A stretch of DNA of 64,000 nucleotides from Archegozetes longisetosus (lineage: Eukaryota > Arthropoda > Arachnida > Sarcoptiformes > Trhypochthoniidae), in assembly GCA_018873245.2 (NCBI GenBank), contig JAEMBT020000008.1:10209172-10273171 (forward strand). The letters are read 5' to 3'. Shown here one piece after another: positions 50,601 through 63,835 of this stretch. The translations under genes and the position numbers were made by a program. Position 1 is the stretch's first letter. Every line of letters begins with the position of its first letter. Under the pieces are notes generated by a model. That model did no database searches. It saw only the letters and a list, made by a program, of their open reading frames with translations, and had not been told where the DNA came from.

Positions 50601-53600
50601 TAGAAGCTATAATTTATTATCATTATAAATAGATTAAAAATAGCTATAAATAGCAAATAACATGCATATCAAGTAACTTTTCATAACTAATTTTCGCTAG
50701 TCTTTTAAAGTCCGTCGATTGTTATGTCAAATGTTTGTTTAGCTATCAACTTAAGGCTAAAATACTTTTTATGTTGTACAAATTTTTAACTAATCCTGTG
50801 TTTAATTTTTAGTTTCCTTGATAAGAATTTCATTGAATTTTCAAATGTTAAACAAAAAAATGTTAAACAAAGTAGGGAAAACTCTACGAAACAAGTTAAT
50901 ATAATATTCTACATGCATTGCATAATATCCTTTCATTTCAATGAAGTGCGAAAAAGAGGCTTCAAATAGAGTTTTTGAAAGCAAATATATTATCAAAAAC
51001 TCTATAACTACAAAAGCCTTCTCTCGAATCATTAAAAAAAGGTTTAGCGCATATGGAAAAACAGGTTTTATTGGAGATATACCAACAAAAAAACTACACA
51101 CACTTTTTCATTCTTCTTTCCACACACTCTTAACTTTGACAAAACAATATTTCTCTGGCAGTGTTTAACATGGGGGAGGTGTGGGTGGGGTTCAGCCCAC
51201 TCCTGGATATCTAGAAATTTGGACCCCCGGCCTAGGATTTACATGTTTTGAGCAAGACAATATTTTTGTAAGATAATTTTAATAGTTTTTGTGAGAAGCA
51301 ATAGATTTTTCTGTTAGATAATTGTAAAATGGACGAAAATTTGACATTTTTCTAACAATATCAGTATTTGTAACTTTATTTGTCGATATTTGAGAGAAAA
51401 TTTTCTAAAACATTTCAAATGATTTCTTTCTTGTCAATACTACCTTAGATATCGGTAGAAACCTATTTTAAAGCACATCCATTGTTCGAGCTGCTTTGAA
51501 TCTTAGCCCCTCCTGGAGTATGAGACCGTGGGAAGCAGCGTTCTCTAGGCTTTAAGTGTGAGTAAAATGTTTTTTGTTCGCGCAGAATCGGACGCGTCAC
51601 TGCCTTAAAATGTGCAAAAAGACTGACTACAGCGTCGAGTTTGATATTAAGCTAGACTAAAACTAGCGTAGAAACACATTTCAGGGTTTCATTTATCAGT
51701 AATAAAAGTACATTATTTTATTGCGCTTTATTTCTATACAGTTTTATTTAGTCAGTAGTTGTGAATTTGATTAATTTATTTTCTGATATTGTTTTGATAT
51801 TGAAAAATAAATGAACTTTGTGGAATATTTTCTATATTGATTTGATAATGTTTTCATAATGCATTGTATCTAAAGTAAGGTTGTCAGTAAGACTGTCATA
51901 GTTTTATACATCAATTTAGTTACACCAGTGTATCGAACAGTGTATTAGCTTTGCGTCTATTTAAATTGTATTCACTATAACAGGTATGCTTTACTAAAGT
52001 TAAAATATTTATTTTATTATTCACTCTAATCTAAATATTTTATCTAACCATAACTTAACGTTACTTCAAAGCTTTTACTGTTTATGCCTTTCTTTCCCAA
52101 ACCAATAAATGATTTTTTAATTATTTATTTCCTTTACGTGTTTTACTCGCTTTAAAATTGCCGAATATTTTTGTTAAATCCTTTCCATAACCATAGAGAC
52201 TCTAATTATAGGTCTAATTGTTAGCCTAACTCAAACACTTTGGAGCGTAATTAATGATAATCTGTTTATAATTAAATGTTAGTTTCGATGAAATATTAAA
52301 ATGAATTGAATTGAGGTATAAACCATTAGTAAATGATGCTCACACGACTTACAATTGTTTACTTTAGTCACAAGGAAGTAGTTTCTTGTAGTCTTAAGCA
52401 AATTGACTTCTTACATTAAACAACTTTTCTATAGCAAGTAATTAGATAAGTAAATCCATTTGCCACTCAATAATTTGGTTGAAATTTTGCTGCAAGCTCA
52501 ATTTGAAATTTTTTCGATTAAGTAAACTTATTTTTAGTCACAAGATAACAATGTTCTCAAAGACTTAACTTGTAAGTAAATCTACCCTTGAAGGCAAAAT
52601 TGAAGACGAAACAAATGTTTCAATTGATACGAGACGCAAATATTTGAATTTGAAATTTATGCAAAAATGGTAGATATATCCAAGTGACAGATAGTGACAG
52701 ATCGTGACAGATCGAGGCCATAAGTTACCAATTTATTGATGAAATACTTATTTCGACTACTTTGAGGTGGTTGGTCAACGCTAACTATAAATTGGGGATA
52801 AGCAAAATGTTAGAAAAGAGTATTTGCGATAACAAAGTAAATTGTTTCCTAATGTTTAAGGAATGTATAGTTTTTTTTTGCTATTTTATCGTTTTTGATT
52901 ATACGCTGCAACTATTTAGGATTAATTACTTGTTTACTCAAGTACTTAACTGTCTGTTGAAAATATTTTAGTTAATTGTATATATCTTTGACATTTCTAA
53001 ATAAGGCCATTAGAGCCATAAATAAGGTTTTAAGTGAACATTAGAGGTTAAAAGTAGAAAATTTGTTTCAAACCATTCTAATATACAAGATAAATATGAG
53101 GTTCTATTGTAATATACTGTTATTCTGTACAACTGGATAGCTTATATAGACTAAGCGGTGAAAAGTAGCTTAAAACTAATATTTTTATTTGCATATAAGT
53201 AATAAAATTTTTAGTATTTATGATGTTTCGCAGCGACGGATATATAATAAAAATGTTTCCTCTAATAAAAGAAATCGGGTCTTGAGTCAACGTTGGGATA
53301 ACAGATGGACAGCAGACAAAAAGTCAATACTTCTTATGATAAAAAAAGCTCTACGGATATCGACCTAAAAATTGTTTTGTGTAAAAATGAAATAACTTTT
53401 GCCTAAGAGACCAAAAGTGTAGTTACATAGAGATTATGTTGAACTTTAACGTCTGTTTGGTGAATAGAGCGATGAAGAAATTATAAGAATAAAATCATAA
53501 TTAAAGTATTGAATGCCATTCTGAATTAATTTGAGATACTGAATAGTTATTCTGAGTGGATCTATTGTTTTTATAAAAGTTTTCTATTTATCAATAGTCA

Positions 53601-56600
53601 CGACTTAATGGGCCAATGAATGACTATTGAATCGATTGTATTAATAAATAATGGTTTAAAAAGCCTTTACTTTTCATATACTGTGCATGTTTTCAATTAT
53701 TGTTACTTCTGGTATTATTTTTATTTTTATTCAATTCAATGTAAGAGTTATTTAGTTTTAGAGCATTAATCTGTGGTTATTTTATACCAGTTTTAATGCT
53801 TCAAATAACATCAGTTTTACTAATGCATCATATCCTGCTTTTTGCCACTTCGTTATGAGTTGACTTGATTACGAAACTACATTTAATAATTTCTATTTAG
53901 TCAGATTTCATTTCCATTCCTATCAAATATTTAGTCATTATTAGCAATGAATGAACAGTTAAGCAAAAAATCTGTTGAGTCACCAAAAGTTAGCAGACAA
54001 CAATTTATTGATTATTAGATAGCTGAGTGTGTAGCAAAAGCCAAGCATTCGAATAAATGTAACTTTAATGCAAATTTATTCTATTCTCATATCGTTTTCA
54101 AGGTTAGGCTTTAGTGTATTTATATGCGATCACCCCTTTTTGGTACTGATATCAGTTGAATATTTTGCTTTGAGAACAAGGCAAGTTAGAAATACTATCA
54201 TTATTATAAATATTTACTTTGAATAATGTTTACCAGAAGTTGCTCATAAACTGATCGTATCATAGGATAACTCCTACTCTGTTATAACGATATTTGAAGT
54301 CATATCAAATATTGACTTTAATATGAACTTTTTTGGGAACTATCTCTAAATATCTCGTATTTGAAATCTATCAAATATAACTTATAGACTCAAATTACCA
54401 CAGGTAATAATGCTTCTCAGTATATCTTTATTTTTTTTGTAATTTTGTATAAACTTCTTTTTGCTTTATATCATCTTATTCTGATTTAATATTTGAAAAA
54501 CTCATTGGTGTGAAAATCGAAAAATTTGATTTGATTTTTTGCCCTCCACTGAAGATGAGACGAACGCTTTCCTCGTGATTGAGTTTTGCGTTTTGTATAT
54601 GAAGCAAACTTTTTCGTTAGAATAAGTTATAGTTCAATAGATGTTTTCAGCCTAAACTTTCGGACAGATACCTAAATTTGAATTTTAAATAATTTAATTT
54701 GAAGAAGAAAATGTTTAAACCGTAAAATTGGATTTTTTTTTGAACAAATTTATCTCTTGATTAATGAATCATTTCTATGACTTAACTCGTTAAGAGGCAA
54801 TTTGAAGTAATTAGAGGTAGGATACGATTGGTGATAAAGTATAGTGTATTTCGCATAGATATCTTATTAAATGAAATCATTTATCGGATATATATAGTCT
54901 CGCTCTAAAGCTTTTTTTAGTAGTTTAAAACATAATTGATGGCAAAATTATAGTTTGGAAAAATTGAAGGCACATTAATTTAATGAGTTGTAAATTTGTC
55001 AACTAAATTTCAGATTATCTAAATAATTGGAAAATTATAATTTTCTTAAAAAGAGTTACCCGAACACATTTAAAGTAAATATTTGACAAAGTTTTGCTCG
55101 TATTTCAAAGAGAAAAACTTATTTAATATTTTAAGAGACATTATTTTGGAAATATGAAGCATGAAATTTGATATTAGTGATTGAGCAAAAAGCATTTGGA
55201 ATATAAATTACATTAATTTACTATCTAGTATGTACTGAATAATCGAGCAACATTTGCCATTATTGTTCTAACAAGTTTGATAATTTATCGACTAATTATT
55301 CTACATATTATTGAGGGAATGCTTGAATTAATTTGAATTAAGAGCATATCTAAATACTTAGGACTAACTCACACAATGAATTATATGTTAAAATATGAAA
55401 AAGGTTTAGAGCGACAATTTATAGGTATAGGCAACTAATTGTTTCAATAAATTAAAACGATGCATATCTAAATTTTCCCCCAAACTATAATTCTTATCAA
55501 TTATATCTTATACTATCGTACAGCCCTTAGCGTGAACACTAGCCGTTCAGTTAAATATTCGACAACGTTCAACGTGAAAAGTATTTTTATCATTTACCAC
55601 TTGTTGATAAGTTGACTACTTTTTAAATCACACACTAATTAACTCATTACTTTATAGTTGTTACTAAATCTAAACTTTTCGAGATATTATCTTTAAAAAG
55701 CGAAAGCAACAAGTCATTTCATATTCAAAATATTTATTATCAATTGAGGTCAACTCAAACAATGTGACCAATTTTATCGATGTTTTACAGTTTAGTCCAA
55801 TCATAGACAACGCGTTCACACTTATTCACACTTATTGTTGACGCAAAACATAAGACAACTTAACTAACACTCAGCTTATTCTCAACTGAGTGCTCAACAA
55901 ATGCAGTCTAATTATGATCTCTTTTTAATCGTTTTATTCTAAGTGAGTTGTGTTGATATCAGTTCAATAAAGAGTTTTGTTATTGAATAAGTGTTATTGG
56001 TGAACGCACGAGCATCTTTTGACCATACATGAGCAAAGTTTTGCTCCAACAATCGGTTGCTTCCTTTGAAAAAGTATAAAAATGTTTTATTGCTAGCTTA
56101 TTCTGATGAAAATATCTCTAACTTGCTCTCACGCTATGCGCGTTATTGTCCTTACTTAACTTAGCTTATTTAACTTAATATCCTTCCACTACAATGTGGT
56201 TATGTTAGGCGATTGGCTCTTGCTAGGCACAGGTCAAATGCAGGCGTAAAGCCTTAAATACCAGGTAACGGCGCGCAGCAGGAATACCTATCAGAATATT
56301 CTCACTAAAAAGTTGACCACCCTGTCGTAACTTTAGTGATAGCAGGCGTTGAACCTTGACTCAACATTTCATTTGACCACAAAAGTTGTGAGTGAAAATT
56401 GTAGTTACAACAACTATTCTATTATATAATTAAGTCTAAAGTTTGTTTTTCAGCTTTCGAATAATAATGATTAGAATAATTTTAATGAACAACTTTTAGA
56501 GTCCTTATACTATTGACTGAATAATAGTTTTTTTGAGCTTAAAAAGTATTAATCGCACACGCCTTAAAACAATTTTTCAATTAAACAATAACTTTTGTTT

Positions 56601-56759
56601 TATTTCAGAAGTTTACCCACTGATAAAAAATCAATACGAACTGAACATATGATTGGATACCAGCTATAAAAACAGAATAAAGGAAGAGAACAATTTGTTG
56701 AGACAATTGTTATTGACATAATAATAGTTTATCGAGAATAAATTGATAAGCATATAAAA
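47604..56759. other. Nine-kilobase gene-poor region
   Basis: No gene could be supported. Noted items are an 11-bp hairpin AAATATAATCG/CGATTATATTT at about 48477-48501, a tRNA A-box-like match on the minus strand near 49133-49155, GC-richer transposon-like fragments at 51165-51240 and 51500-51640, a 10-bp repeat TGACAGATCG/AG in three copies at 52684-52713, and a GC-richer patch at 56200-56350 that may be an upstream noncoding exon of the FAM107 gene. A splice-acceptor-like TTATTTCAG ends at 56609, 150 bp before that start codon. Confidence 0.4.
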
Positions 56760-58604
56760 ATGATACCCGAGCCTGACTACAACGAGGATGAGTCCAACAA
56801 AAACAACAATAGCATAAACAATACAACTTGTTCAACTTCAATAATCAGACAAGTGAAAAGTGGTTCACCCAACAAGAATAATAGCAATTCCATACATTTG
56901 CCACACTTTGACGATCAAGGGCTGATTATACCACGAAAGCCTGTAAACCCTTGCATTGAGTCCAACGAGAGAAAAAATTTGCATAAAGAAATGCTTTGGA
57001 ACCAAAAAATGTATGTTTTCTCATACTTCAAACTCAATATGAACAATATATTCGTATTTCAAGTTGATCTCTTTCGTGACTTTCCATACAAATACTTTTT
57101 TCTTTATATCTATTTATACTATTCTTCTCTCTACTCTTATTTATCTAATTGTTTTGCCAAACTTTTATTGTTTATTATCCTAAAAGTTCTTATGTATATT
57201 TAAATTGTGTTCAATCGTTGCCATCATCAGTCTTGCAAACATTTGATTACATGCAATACTTGTTGTTTGTCTTGTTTAACAATGTGTTTCTTTTCATAAT
57301 AAGCTTTCTTATCGTGAATACTAGATTAAAATCTTTTGTTAGCAAATGCAGACTATATTCTCATTGAAATGCCATTGAATTTGAATAATTTTGAATTTAG
57401 TTTGTGAGCACTTTTCGTTGATTGATAGCTTAATTTGATTTTACTTATAGATAGTTTGAAAATTGCTTAGAAGTGCTTCGTTTGTTCGTTTCTAATTTCA
57501 AGTGATTTACGCAATTAGCACTGAATAAGTTTAAAGACAATTTTCTTAAATTCCTACTGCAATGCAGTGTTGAAAAATCACAACTTAATGCTTGTGAAAA
57601 TTTAGAAACAAATTTTCACAAATAATTTAGAATTGAGTTCACAAGCATTTCATTAAGAATTGCTTCAAACATATAATTAAGAGTTAGTAATCTATCAAAA
57701 ATTAGAATATTTCGAGCATTAATTTTCATGAAAAGATTAGGTAAATGTTTTTAATGAAAGTATATTATGATTGATTAGCAGAATAACGATCAATAGGCAA
57801 ATCATCAGTTTTACGCTTGGATAACTTTCAAGAAAGTATTGTAATTATGCCTGAAGTCGGCAACATTTTTAGAAAAACATTACACGCCAGCAGAAAGCAG
57901 TTTTATTTTTATCATAGTTACTAACCTTTGAAGGAACTAAGTGTCAAAAAAAGGCTAAACTTAAAGTCTAATCGACTTTAGGACAAGTTGGATATGAAAC
58001 AAAAATTAGAAATTAATCGACTTTGAGTGAAAACAGCATAAGTGGCTATTTTTATAGCATTCAGTTATCTTGTACTACCAGCAAACAATTGAAGCGTTAC
58101 CGAATATTCCACCAAATCAATTAGCTATTATTAAAAACAAGATAACTGACCAGTTTCATAGCATTAAGTTGTCCTGTTTTCCATCAAACCAGTCAAGTGT
58201 TCCGGATTTGTACCATATAATGAATCCTTTAAACTATTGTAATTAAAGTAATTATGTGTTTTGTTACTCCTAGTGGCAAGAACGTATTGGACACAAAGAA
58301 CGAACTCGAGAAAGTAATGGCCAAACGCAAAGACGAGGCAAAGAAGAAAGAGTTTGAAGCAGAAAAATTGAGCCGTAGGTCTAGCCTCGAGCGACGCCTT
58401 GAGGAGCAACAATTAAAAATTAAATTACAAGAAGAGTGCGCTAATCAGTCACCGCACACGTCAGCTTCTTCTTCGCCAGAAAAACAGGAATCAGAGTTCC
58501 TAAAAATATATTCTAAAGTGAAATGTGCCACAAATCATGATAATGATAATGATAATGACAATCATGTCCAGAAAAGTTCAACACCTATGGCATCTAACAC
58601 ATGA
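56760..58604 (+). CDS. FAM107-domain protein, two coding exons
   Basis: Coding exons 56760-57010 and 58274-58604 join in phase (582 nt, 193 residues). The N-terminal 60 residues are Asn/Ser-rich. The FAM107 (DUF1151) domain follows: GLIIPRKPVNP, then NLHKEMLWNQK, then across the splice GKNVLDTKNELEKVMAKRK and a charged coiled coil with SLERRLEEQQLKIKL. This matches the family signature LHxELLxNQK...KPEL..V...R. Vertebrate FAM107 proteins bind actin and act in the cytoskeleton, stress response and nucleus; a similar role here is inference. The C-terminus is Ser-rich with an Asp-Asn run encoded by a GATAAT microsatellite (about 58538-58562). The 1263-nt intron is long for this window. Confidence 0.85.
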
Positions 58605-60114
58605 ATAGTTTTATTTTTATGACTATAGATATTTTGGATTCGGGATTAGTTTTAGAGTAAAATTACTTTTTATCGAGAAATCGGTTTAAACAAATAGCTT
58701 TAATGGAGAAGATATCCCGAAATGAAGTTTGGGATGTTACGAATCTTCAAATGAAGAAGATTATTTCTAGGACTTAATTGTGAAATGAGGACCAATTTAA
58801 TCTAGAATTTTAATCAACTGTATAGTTTTTAATGGCAGAAATGGAGTATTTCTGGATTAAAAGCATAATTATATATACAAATAACTCAACATATACTTGA
58901 AGCATAGGCGTCTAGTCCTTAATCTTATAGATATTGTTGAAGAAGAACTACAAATCCCGGTTTATTAATGCATAACTACTTTGTTTTTAATAGTCTGTAA
59001 AAAGTTGGTGCCATTGCTTTGAAACAAACATCATTATTTTATCATTAGAGACGCACATATCAAATAATGATCGCTAAGTTTTAGTCTCGAGTATTATTTC
59101 CTTTTGGTTTATTCTCATTCTCTTCTCTTGTGGACCAATAAACTGTTGCCTAAATCACTTTCTAAGCCAAACTGTTATATTAGAATGGCTAGAATTTGAT
59201 TTTGCCTCAACTATCAGTGTTTTCTATGAAGGTATAGATTAATAAGAACTTATTTCTATAGTTTAGACTTTATGGAAGCTATTTTTCACTACTCTATCAA
59301 TTGCTATGCATTGACAACATTTTCAGTTGACTTACATTTACTTACAGTCTGATATATATAAACAAACAAATAATTCTTAATACAATAAATTATACACAAT
59401 TATGAAAACAACATGACATGTATGAAGAGTTAATTGACGTATAAATAATTGATTAGCGAGTATAATAATGATTACATAATAATTACTATGTACTCATTTC
59501 TCATTGAGTCAATTAGACTTATGCACAAAGTTTACATTTGTGCTACAATTAATTAGTATTTGATTAATGATTTTTCTGCTACTACCAACTTATTCCTCAT
59601 CTTCACTATTGGCTTTGAAAATTGATCACTAATTTATTGTAAACTAATTACAATGCAGTACAACTAAGTACAGTTCAATCGAGAAGGTGTTAGATTTAAA
59701 GTGATGGTGAGTTTTTGAGAATATTTTTCATTTATATTTTAAAATGATCTGATTATAAAAACAGACTTATAAATGAACCTTGACTTTAATGAAAAATATT
59801 CAACAATATCAACGTACTCTCAGGTCTACTGTATTTCATTAATGCTTCATAAAACTTATTATAATCACATTTTCAGATACATTTTTAGTGCTATTCATGT
59901 GATATTAATTTCGCTGTCAATTCATTCATATCTGTAATGTTTAATATGTAATAAAGTTAATGACAACTATCGACTGTGAAAATAAACTTTCAATATTTAA
60001 CAAATTGATTTGTATTTGATTGGTAATCAAAAGTGGTTTAAGTATATATATATATTTTATTTTTTCATTTATCAAACTTACGCAAGGAATCGTCAACTCT
60101 TATATACCTTTAAA
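58605..60114. other. Intergenic DNA
   Basis: The 3' UTR of the FAM107 gene, then AT-rich DNA. A donor-like ATG|GTGAGT at about 59701-59709 could mark a noncoding or short first exon of the next gene. No other signal. Confidence 0.4.
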
Positions 60115-60448
60115 ATGAATTATTTGGTGCCGAAGCAAACTTGCGAGGGTGTCTTGAAACGAGGGTTATGGACTGACTCCATTCGTGTTTGATCTTATAA
60201 AAAATATCTCCAGCTGTCTATATTTTGTGTAATTTTTGCAAATCAGTTCTGATTTGTTCGCAATTGGGCATTCAAAGCATCATCCGAAAGAGACAGCTTA
60301 CAATAACGCAAACGCCTCATTGTCACACAATATGACATTTTGCATACCCGATTGTGGACAAGTCAGGGCTCATAAACAACAAATAATGCAAGATATAGAC
60401 AACTTGAGATATACTTTCGAAGGTGCATTAGGAAAAGTTTCAATCTGA
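60115..60448 (+). CDS. Small unrecognised protein, two exons
   Basis: Exons 60115-60164 and 60247-60448 join in phase to give 252 nt and 83 residues. The product begins MNYLVPKQTCEGVLKRG and continues SDLFAIGHSKHHPKETAYNN, with a C-terminal half IPDCGQVRAHKQQI and DIDNLRYTFEGALG that looks like a short helical segment. The composition is balanced and unlike random AT-rich frames, which argues for a real gene. If the 82-nt intron is retained, translation ends eight residues later at 60191 (LWTDSIRV). I do not recognise a family. There is no signal peptide or membrane segment. The donor (GTTATG) is weak, so the splice is less certain than the two reading frames. Confidence 0.6.
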
Positions 60449-61140
60449 AAAGTTTCAATCTGTCTACTCGACCTCGGTATTTCAAGTTAGCTTATTCTAA
60501 TAGTTACTCAAACATACATCAAGTTGACGATTAAAACTCACATATTTGCCATTATAAATAGGGTTCTAGTTTTTTCCTCATTGCTTTGTAAACGAAATTT
60601 TTCATACAAGTCCCAATTGAATTAGTCTTATTTTACTTGCAAAAATATTGTAAAGTTTATTCAAGAAATAATAACAAAGAATAAGCGTGTTTCATCTAGT
60701 TTTGAAATATTAGAAACATTGAGTAAAATAATAGTGCAAAACTAAATAGATTTTCATCACTTTGAAGTGGTTTAGCCGTCATTGGGAATAAATATTTTAG
60801 CATTCAATTCAGACACTTAACTATTGTTCATTTAATCTTCAATAGTTTGACTAATGTATAGTAAACAAGTCTAAAATGCAAGTTTTTATTCAATGATAGA
60901 GCTGAAAGCCTTGGTATTTAATTGGAAGCATGTCCTTGTATTATCTCATAACTGGCTTTTGAGTGACTAGGTGATAATCAAAGTTGAGTACTAGCAAACT
61001 GTTAAATGGGCTTTTATCAGTGGAGACTCATTCGTTAGATAACTAACTATAAACACTCTTCAGACTAACTTCTATCATTTGAACTTCAAGTCTTTTTGTT
61101 AACAACTTAGCGATTTTCGAGAAAATTAATTCTGTTTAAA
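60449..61140. other. Intergenic DNA
   Basis: AT-rich; 3' UTR of the small gene and presumed promoter of the MAPEG-like gene. No further feature seen. Confidence 0.45.
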
Positions 61141-62087
61141 ATGTCTTCAAATAGTGACAAAACTTCTGCATCTAAAGGTTAGTAATTTAATTACGATTGT
61201 TTATTATTAATCAAATCTTTGAGTAAACAAAACCTTAAATTTAGAATATTTACGGAATATAATTCGAAATCAAAATCTTTAGGACTATTTCTTAAAAGTT
61301 AAGCAATAGAAAAGTCAAAGTAAAAAGGCTTTCAAATCTTCAGAATAGCTAATTATGGCATTGCCAAAGACTGGTTTTTAAACAAATTTTAGTAACTGTT
61401 CCTCATATATAGTTAGACGTACATTTCAAGTACGATACAAAGCAAATTAAGTCCACAGATTTGATTGATGTTTGAATTAAATCCAAAGTTATCTCTTACC
61501 GAAATTTCATTATAGATAAGTCTAAATACACTAAAGAAGAGCGACAACAGATGAGAGACTATATGAGTGGTGCGCGACCAGTAATGGCAATCGGAGTACT
61601 ATTTGTCGCTGTATTCACTTATTTAGTTATCAACAAGACTATAGATTTCGGAAAATGCAGCAAGACTTCAGCTAAAGATTTGGTTGATTTTCCGTCAAAA
61701 GTTAAATATGTCCTACAGCATTTGACACTTGGAATCACTTGGATATTTTTGAGTATGTATTTTGTTATATCCAAAAGAGTTGGTTCTCCAGCTATGAATC
61801 CAATGGTTGGTTACGAAAAAGTGACAGAAGCTGCAAAGAATAATCTGACAAATAGTATCGAACAGTTTCTAATGTCAGCTGTATCTCAATTAATATTAAT
61901 TACATATTTAGATGCAGCCACTACTATTCAGGTCATTCCAGCTCTTAATCTGGTGTTCATTCTCGGTAGAGTTACTTTCTGGTTAGGGTATCCCAAGTAT
62001 AGGGCCTTTGGTTTTATGTTAACTAATTTACCAATTACTTTCACAATTGTCTACAATTTGTATAAATTTGTAAAATTGTATTATTGA
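61141..62087 (+). CDS. MAPEG-family membrane protein (TMEM79-like), two exons
   Basis: Exons 61141-61177 and 61516-62087 join in phase (609 nt, 202 residues). A short hydrophilic N-terminus is followed by four or five membrane segments: RPVMAIGVLFVAVFTYLVI, a second around LTLGITWIFLSMYFVI, then after NSIEQFLMSAVSQLILITYL a pair including NLVFILGRVTFWLGYP and FMLTNLPITFTIVYNLY. The NSxEQFL...LGRVTFWLGY pattern is the MAPEG hallmark, and the best resemblance is to TMEM79/mattrin-like members rather than to microsomal glutathione transferase 1. MAPEG proteins work in eicosanoid and glutathione metabolism; TMEM79 is linked to barrier and membrane trafficking functions in vertebrates. The substrate here is unknown. 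Confidence 0.8.
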
Positions 62088-62155
62088 AGAGTGTTCATCA
62101 AATTTGTTTCATGTCACTGCTTCTTTCTACCTCTATGCATAAATCTACGCGTTCA

Positions 62156-62161
62156 AATAAA
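62156..62161 (+). other. Polyadenylation signal of the MAPEG-like gene
   Basis: AATAAA 69 bases after the stop codon, in an AT-rich 3' UTR. Confidence 0.55.
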
Positions 62162-62761
62162 TGTCAATTATATATTTAAACTTTAAAACCTTAATATTGT
62201 GTATTAGTTGTATAAATTAGTGGGTAATTTGAGAACGATTTTAAATTCTTAATATAATTTTCATCCAAATTCAACAAAATTAAAACATTACAGGATAAAC
62301 AAAAGTTATTAAGTTTCAAATACATTTTGAATTGTTCTCTAATTTGCATAACAATATTGTGTATATAATTGACAATTTATGCTCTCGTAACTGTAGAGTT
62401 ATACACTAAGATAGAAAGAAATAGTGGTAAGAGACAAGTTCCATTTTCATTCAGTGTTTCTGAGAAATAGTAACTTTTTCAATATTAAGAATGAATGTGA
62501 CTCACTCAACAATGTTACGCAAAACTTATAATAAACTTGTGGAATAAATAATTTGTTATGAATGCGAAGTCCATTTTTGTCCTAAATTATTACTACATTT
62601 GAAAAATTCTTGTAATTAACTCTTTATTGACTCGTACCAAGTGAATATTGATAACTTTTTGCACAATCAAAGTTCAATATTTTCTGAAACTCTAAAATAA
62701 TCTATAGACACAGAGCATGAGAAATAATAGGAGTAAGAAATTATAAATATGTCCATCATAA
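62162..62761. other. Intergenic DNA
   Basis: AT-rich, nothing recognised. Confidence 0.5.
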
Positions 62762-62907
62762 GTAAAGTTGTGGAAATTTATTTTTGCCTGTCAAAGCTTT
62801 CATTAAAGCTTTCATTAAAGCTTTCAATGAACGATTGAAATGACATCTTCTTATAAAAATTTTTAATGAAAGCTTCGACAGGCAAAAATAAATTTCCGCC
62901 ACTTTAC
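62762..62907. mobile_element. Short hairpin MITE
   Basis: GTAAAGTTGTGGAAATTTAT...GCCTGTCAAAGCTTTCATTAAA on the left is matched, inverted, by TTTAATGAAAGCTTCGACAGGC...ACTTTAC on the right, with arms of about 45 bp and few mismatches. The left arm continues into a threefold repeat of the 12-mer AGCTTTCATTAA. No coding sequence. Confidence 0.78.
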
Positions 62908-63318
62908 AATAGCCACAAGAGAAGTCATAAACATGCTATGAAGCTGCAACTGGCAAATTGTCTTTCATCCACGTTCCCCTCATCTAAGCCCTTTTCACAT
63001 CTTTAAAACTCAAGGATGAAAGAGCCCCAGCGTGGTTAACAATTTAGAACACCCAGAAGAAATTAGTGTTGCTGTAAAGTCCTCTCTTCGTGAATAGCCG
63101 GTCAGACATAGTGCTGGAATTGAATACTCAGTAAATCGACAGGATAATTGCATTAAAGCTGCCAGCGATTATTTCGAACACTAAAACCTTCATTTATACT
63201 AGTATATATTTAATAAAACGGTTCAAATAAATGAATTACAAGAACATTTCAGATGACTCAAGTATTTTCTATAAAAATATTTTTAATGATTATATACCGT
63301 TTCGCCGAATTTGAAAAC
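62908..63318. other. Intergenic DNA
   Basis: No gene recognised. At 63298-63318 it holds TTCGCCGAA, the inverted form of the sequence that follows copy A of the dispersed repeat. Confidence 0.45.
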
Positions 63319-63835
63319 AGGTGAACCTATCTATAGGCGTTTTTCGTACAGAGAAATATAAATTGTATATTTGATGAAATAAAATTAAATCTACATCAAC
63401 GGTAACTTAATTTGAGAGAATTCAATATTTTCAGAGCATTCAAAAACTTAAGTGTTTACAAAGTTTTTAAAAATTATCTGGCTTTAAGTCTATACAGAGA
63501 TGAGTTAAATTAAAAATAATATAAATAATAAAAATGTACTAATTTGGGCTAATATTTTACAGTATTTTGTTGAAATATTGAATTCTGCCCTCACTTGGCT
63601 TGATTCCTGGTTATGGCACTGCTCTGCAGAGCAAAAATGTGCTGCAACTCACTTGCAGTAGGTTGAGAGCTCTGTTAACATTCCCTTAAAGTCATATTAT
63701 TAATTGAATGACTCTATTGCAAGAACTTCATCATAAAGCAATACATCTTACATTTTGATTTGATTTAAATATGTTTTGGCTAAATTATCACAATTAAGTT
63801 CGCTAATAGAAAAGTTTTTACAGGTAGGTACACCT
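63319..63835. mobile_element. Dispersed repeat, copy B, with inverted ends
   Basis: The left end AGGTGAACCTATCTATAG and the complement of the right end, AGGTGTACCTACCTGTAA, form imperfect inverted repeats about 517 bp apart. 63577-63835 aligns with 337-618. No protein is encoded. A non-autonomous DNA transposon is the likely class. Confidence 0.62.

Noticed and set aside
50841-51168. Overlapping open frames on both strands
   Set aside because: They overlap each other, have no recognisable motif and sit in AT-rich DNA beside a transposon-like fragment.
51165-51640. A gene or complete transposon in the GC-rich patch
   Set aside because: The GGGGG-rich and CCCC-rich segments recall hAT ends, but no inverted repeats with a target duplication and no coding frame could be established.
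58538-58562. GATAAT microsatellite as noncoding
   Set aside because: It is within the FAM107 reading frame, encoding alternating Asp and Asn, so it is listed as part of that gene.
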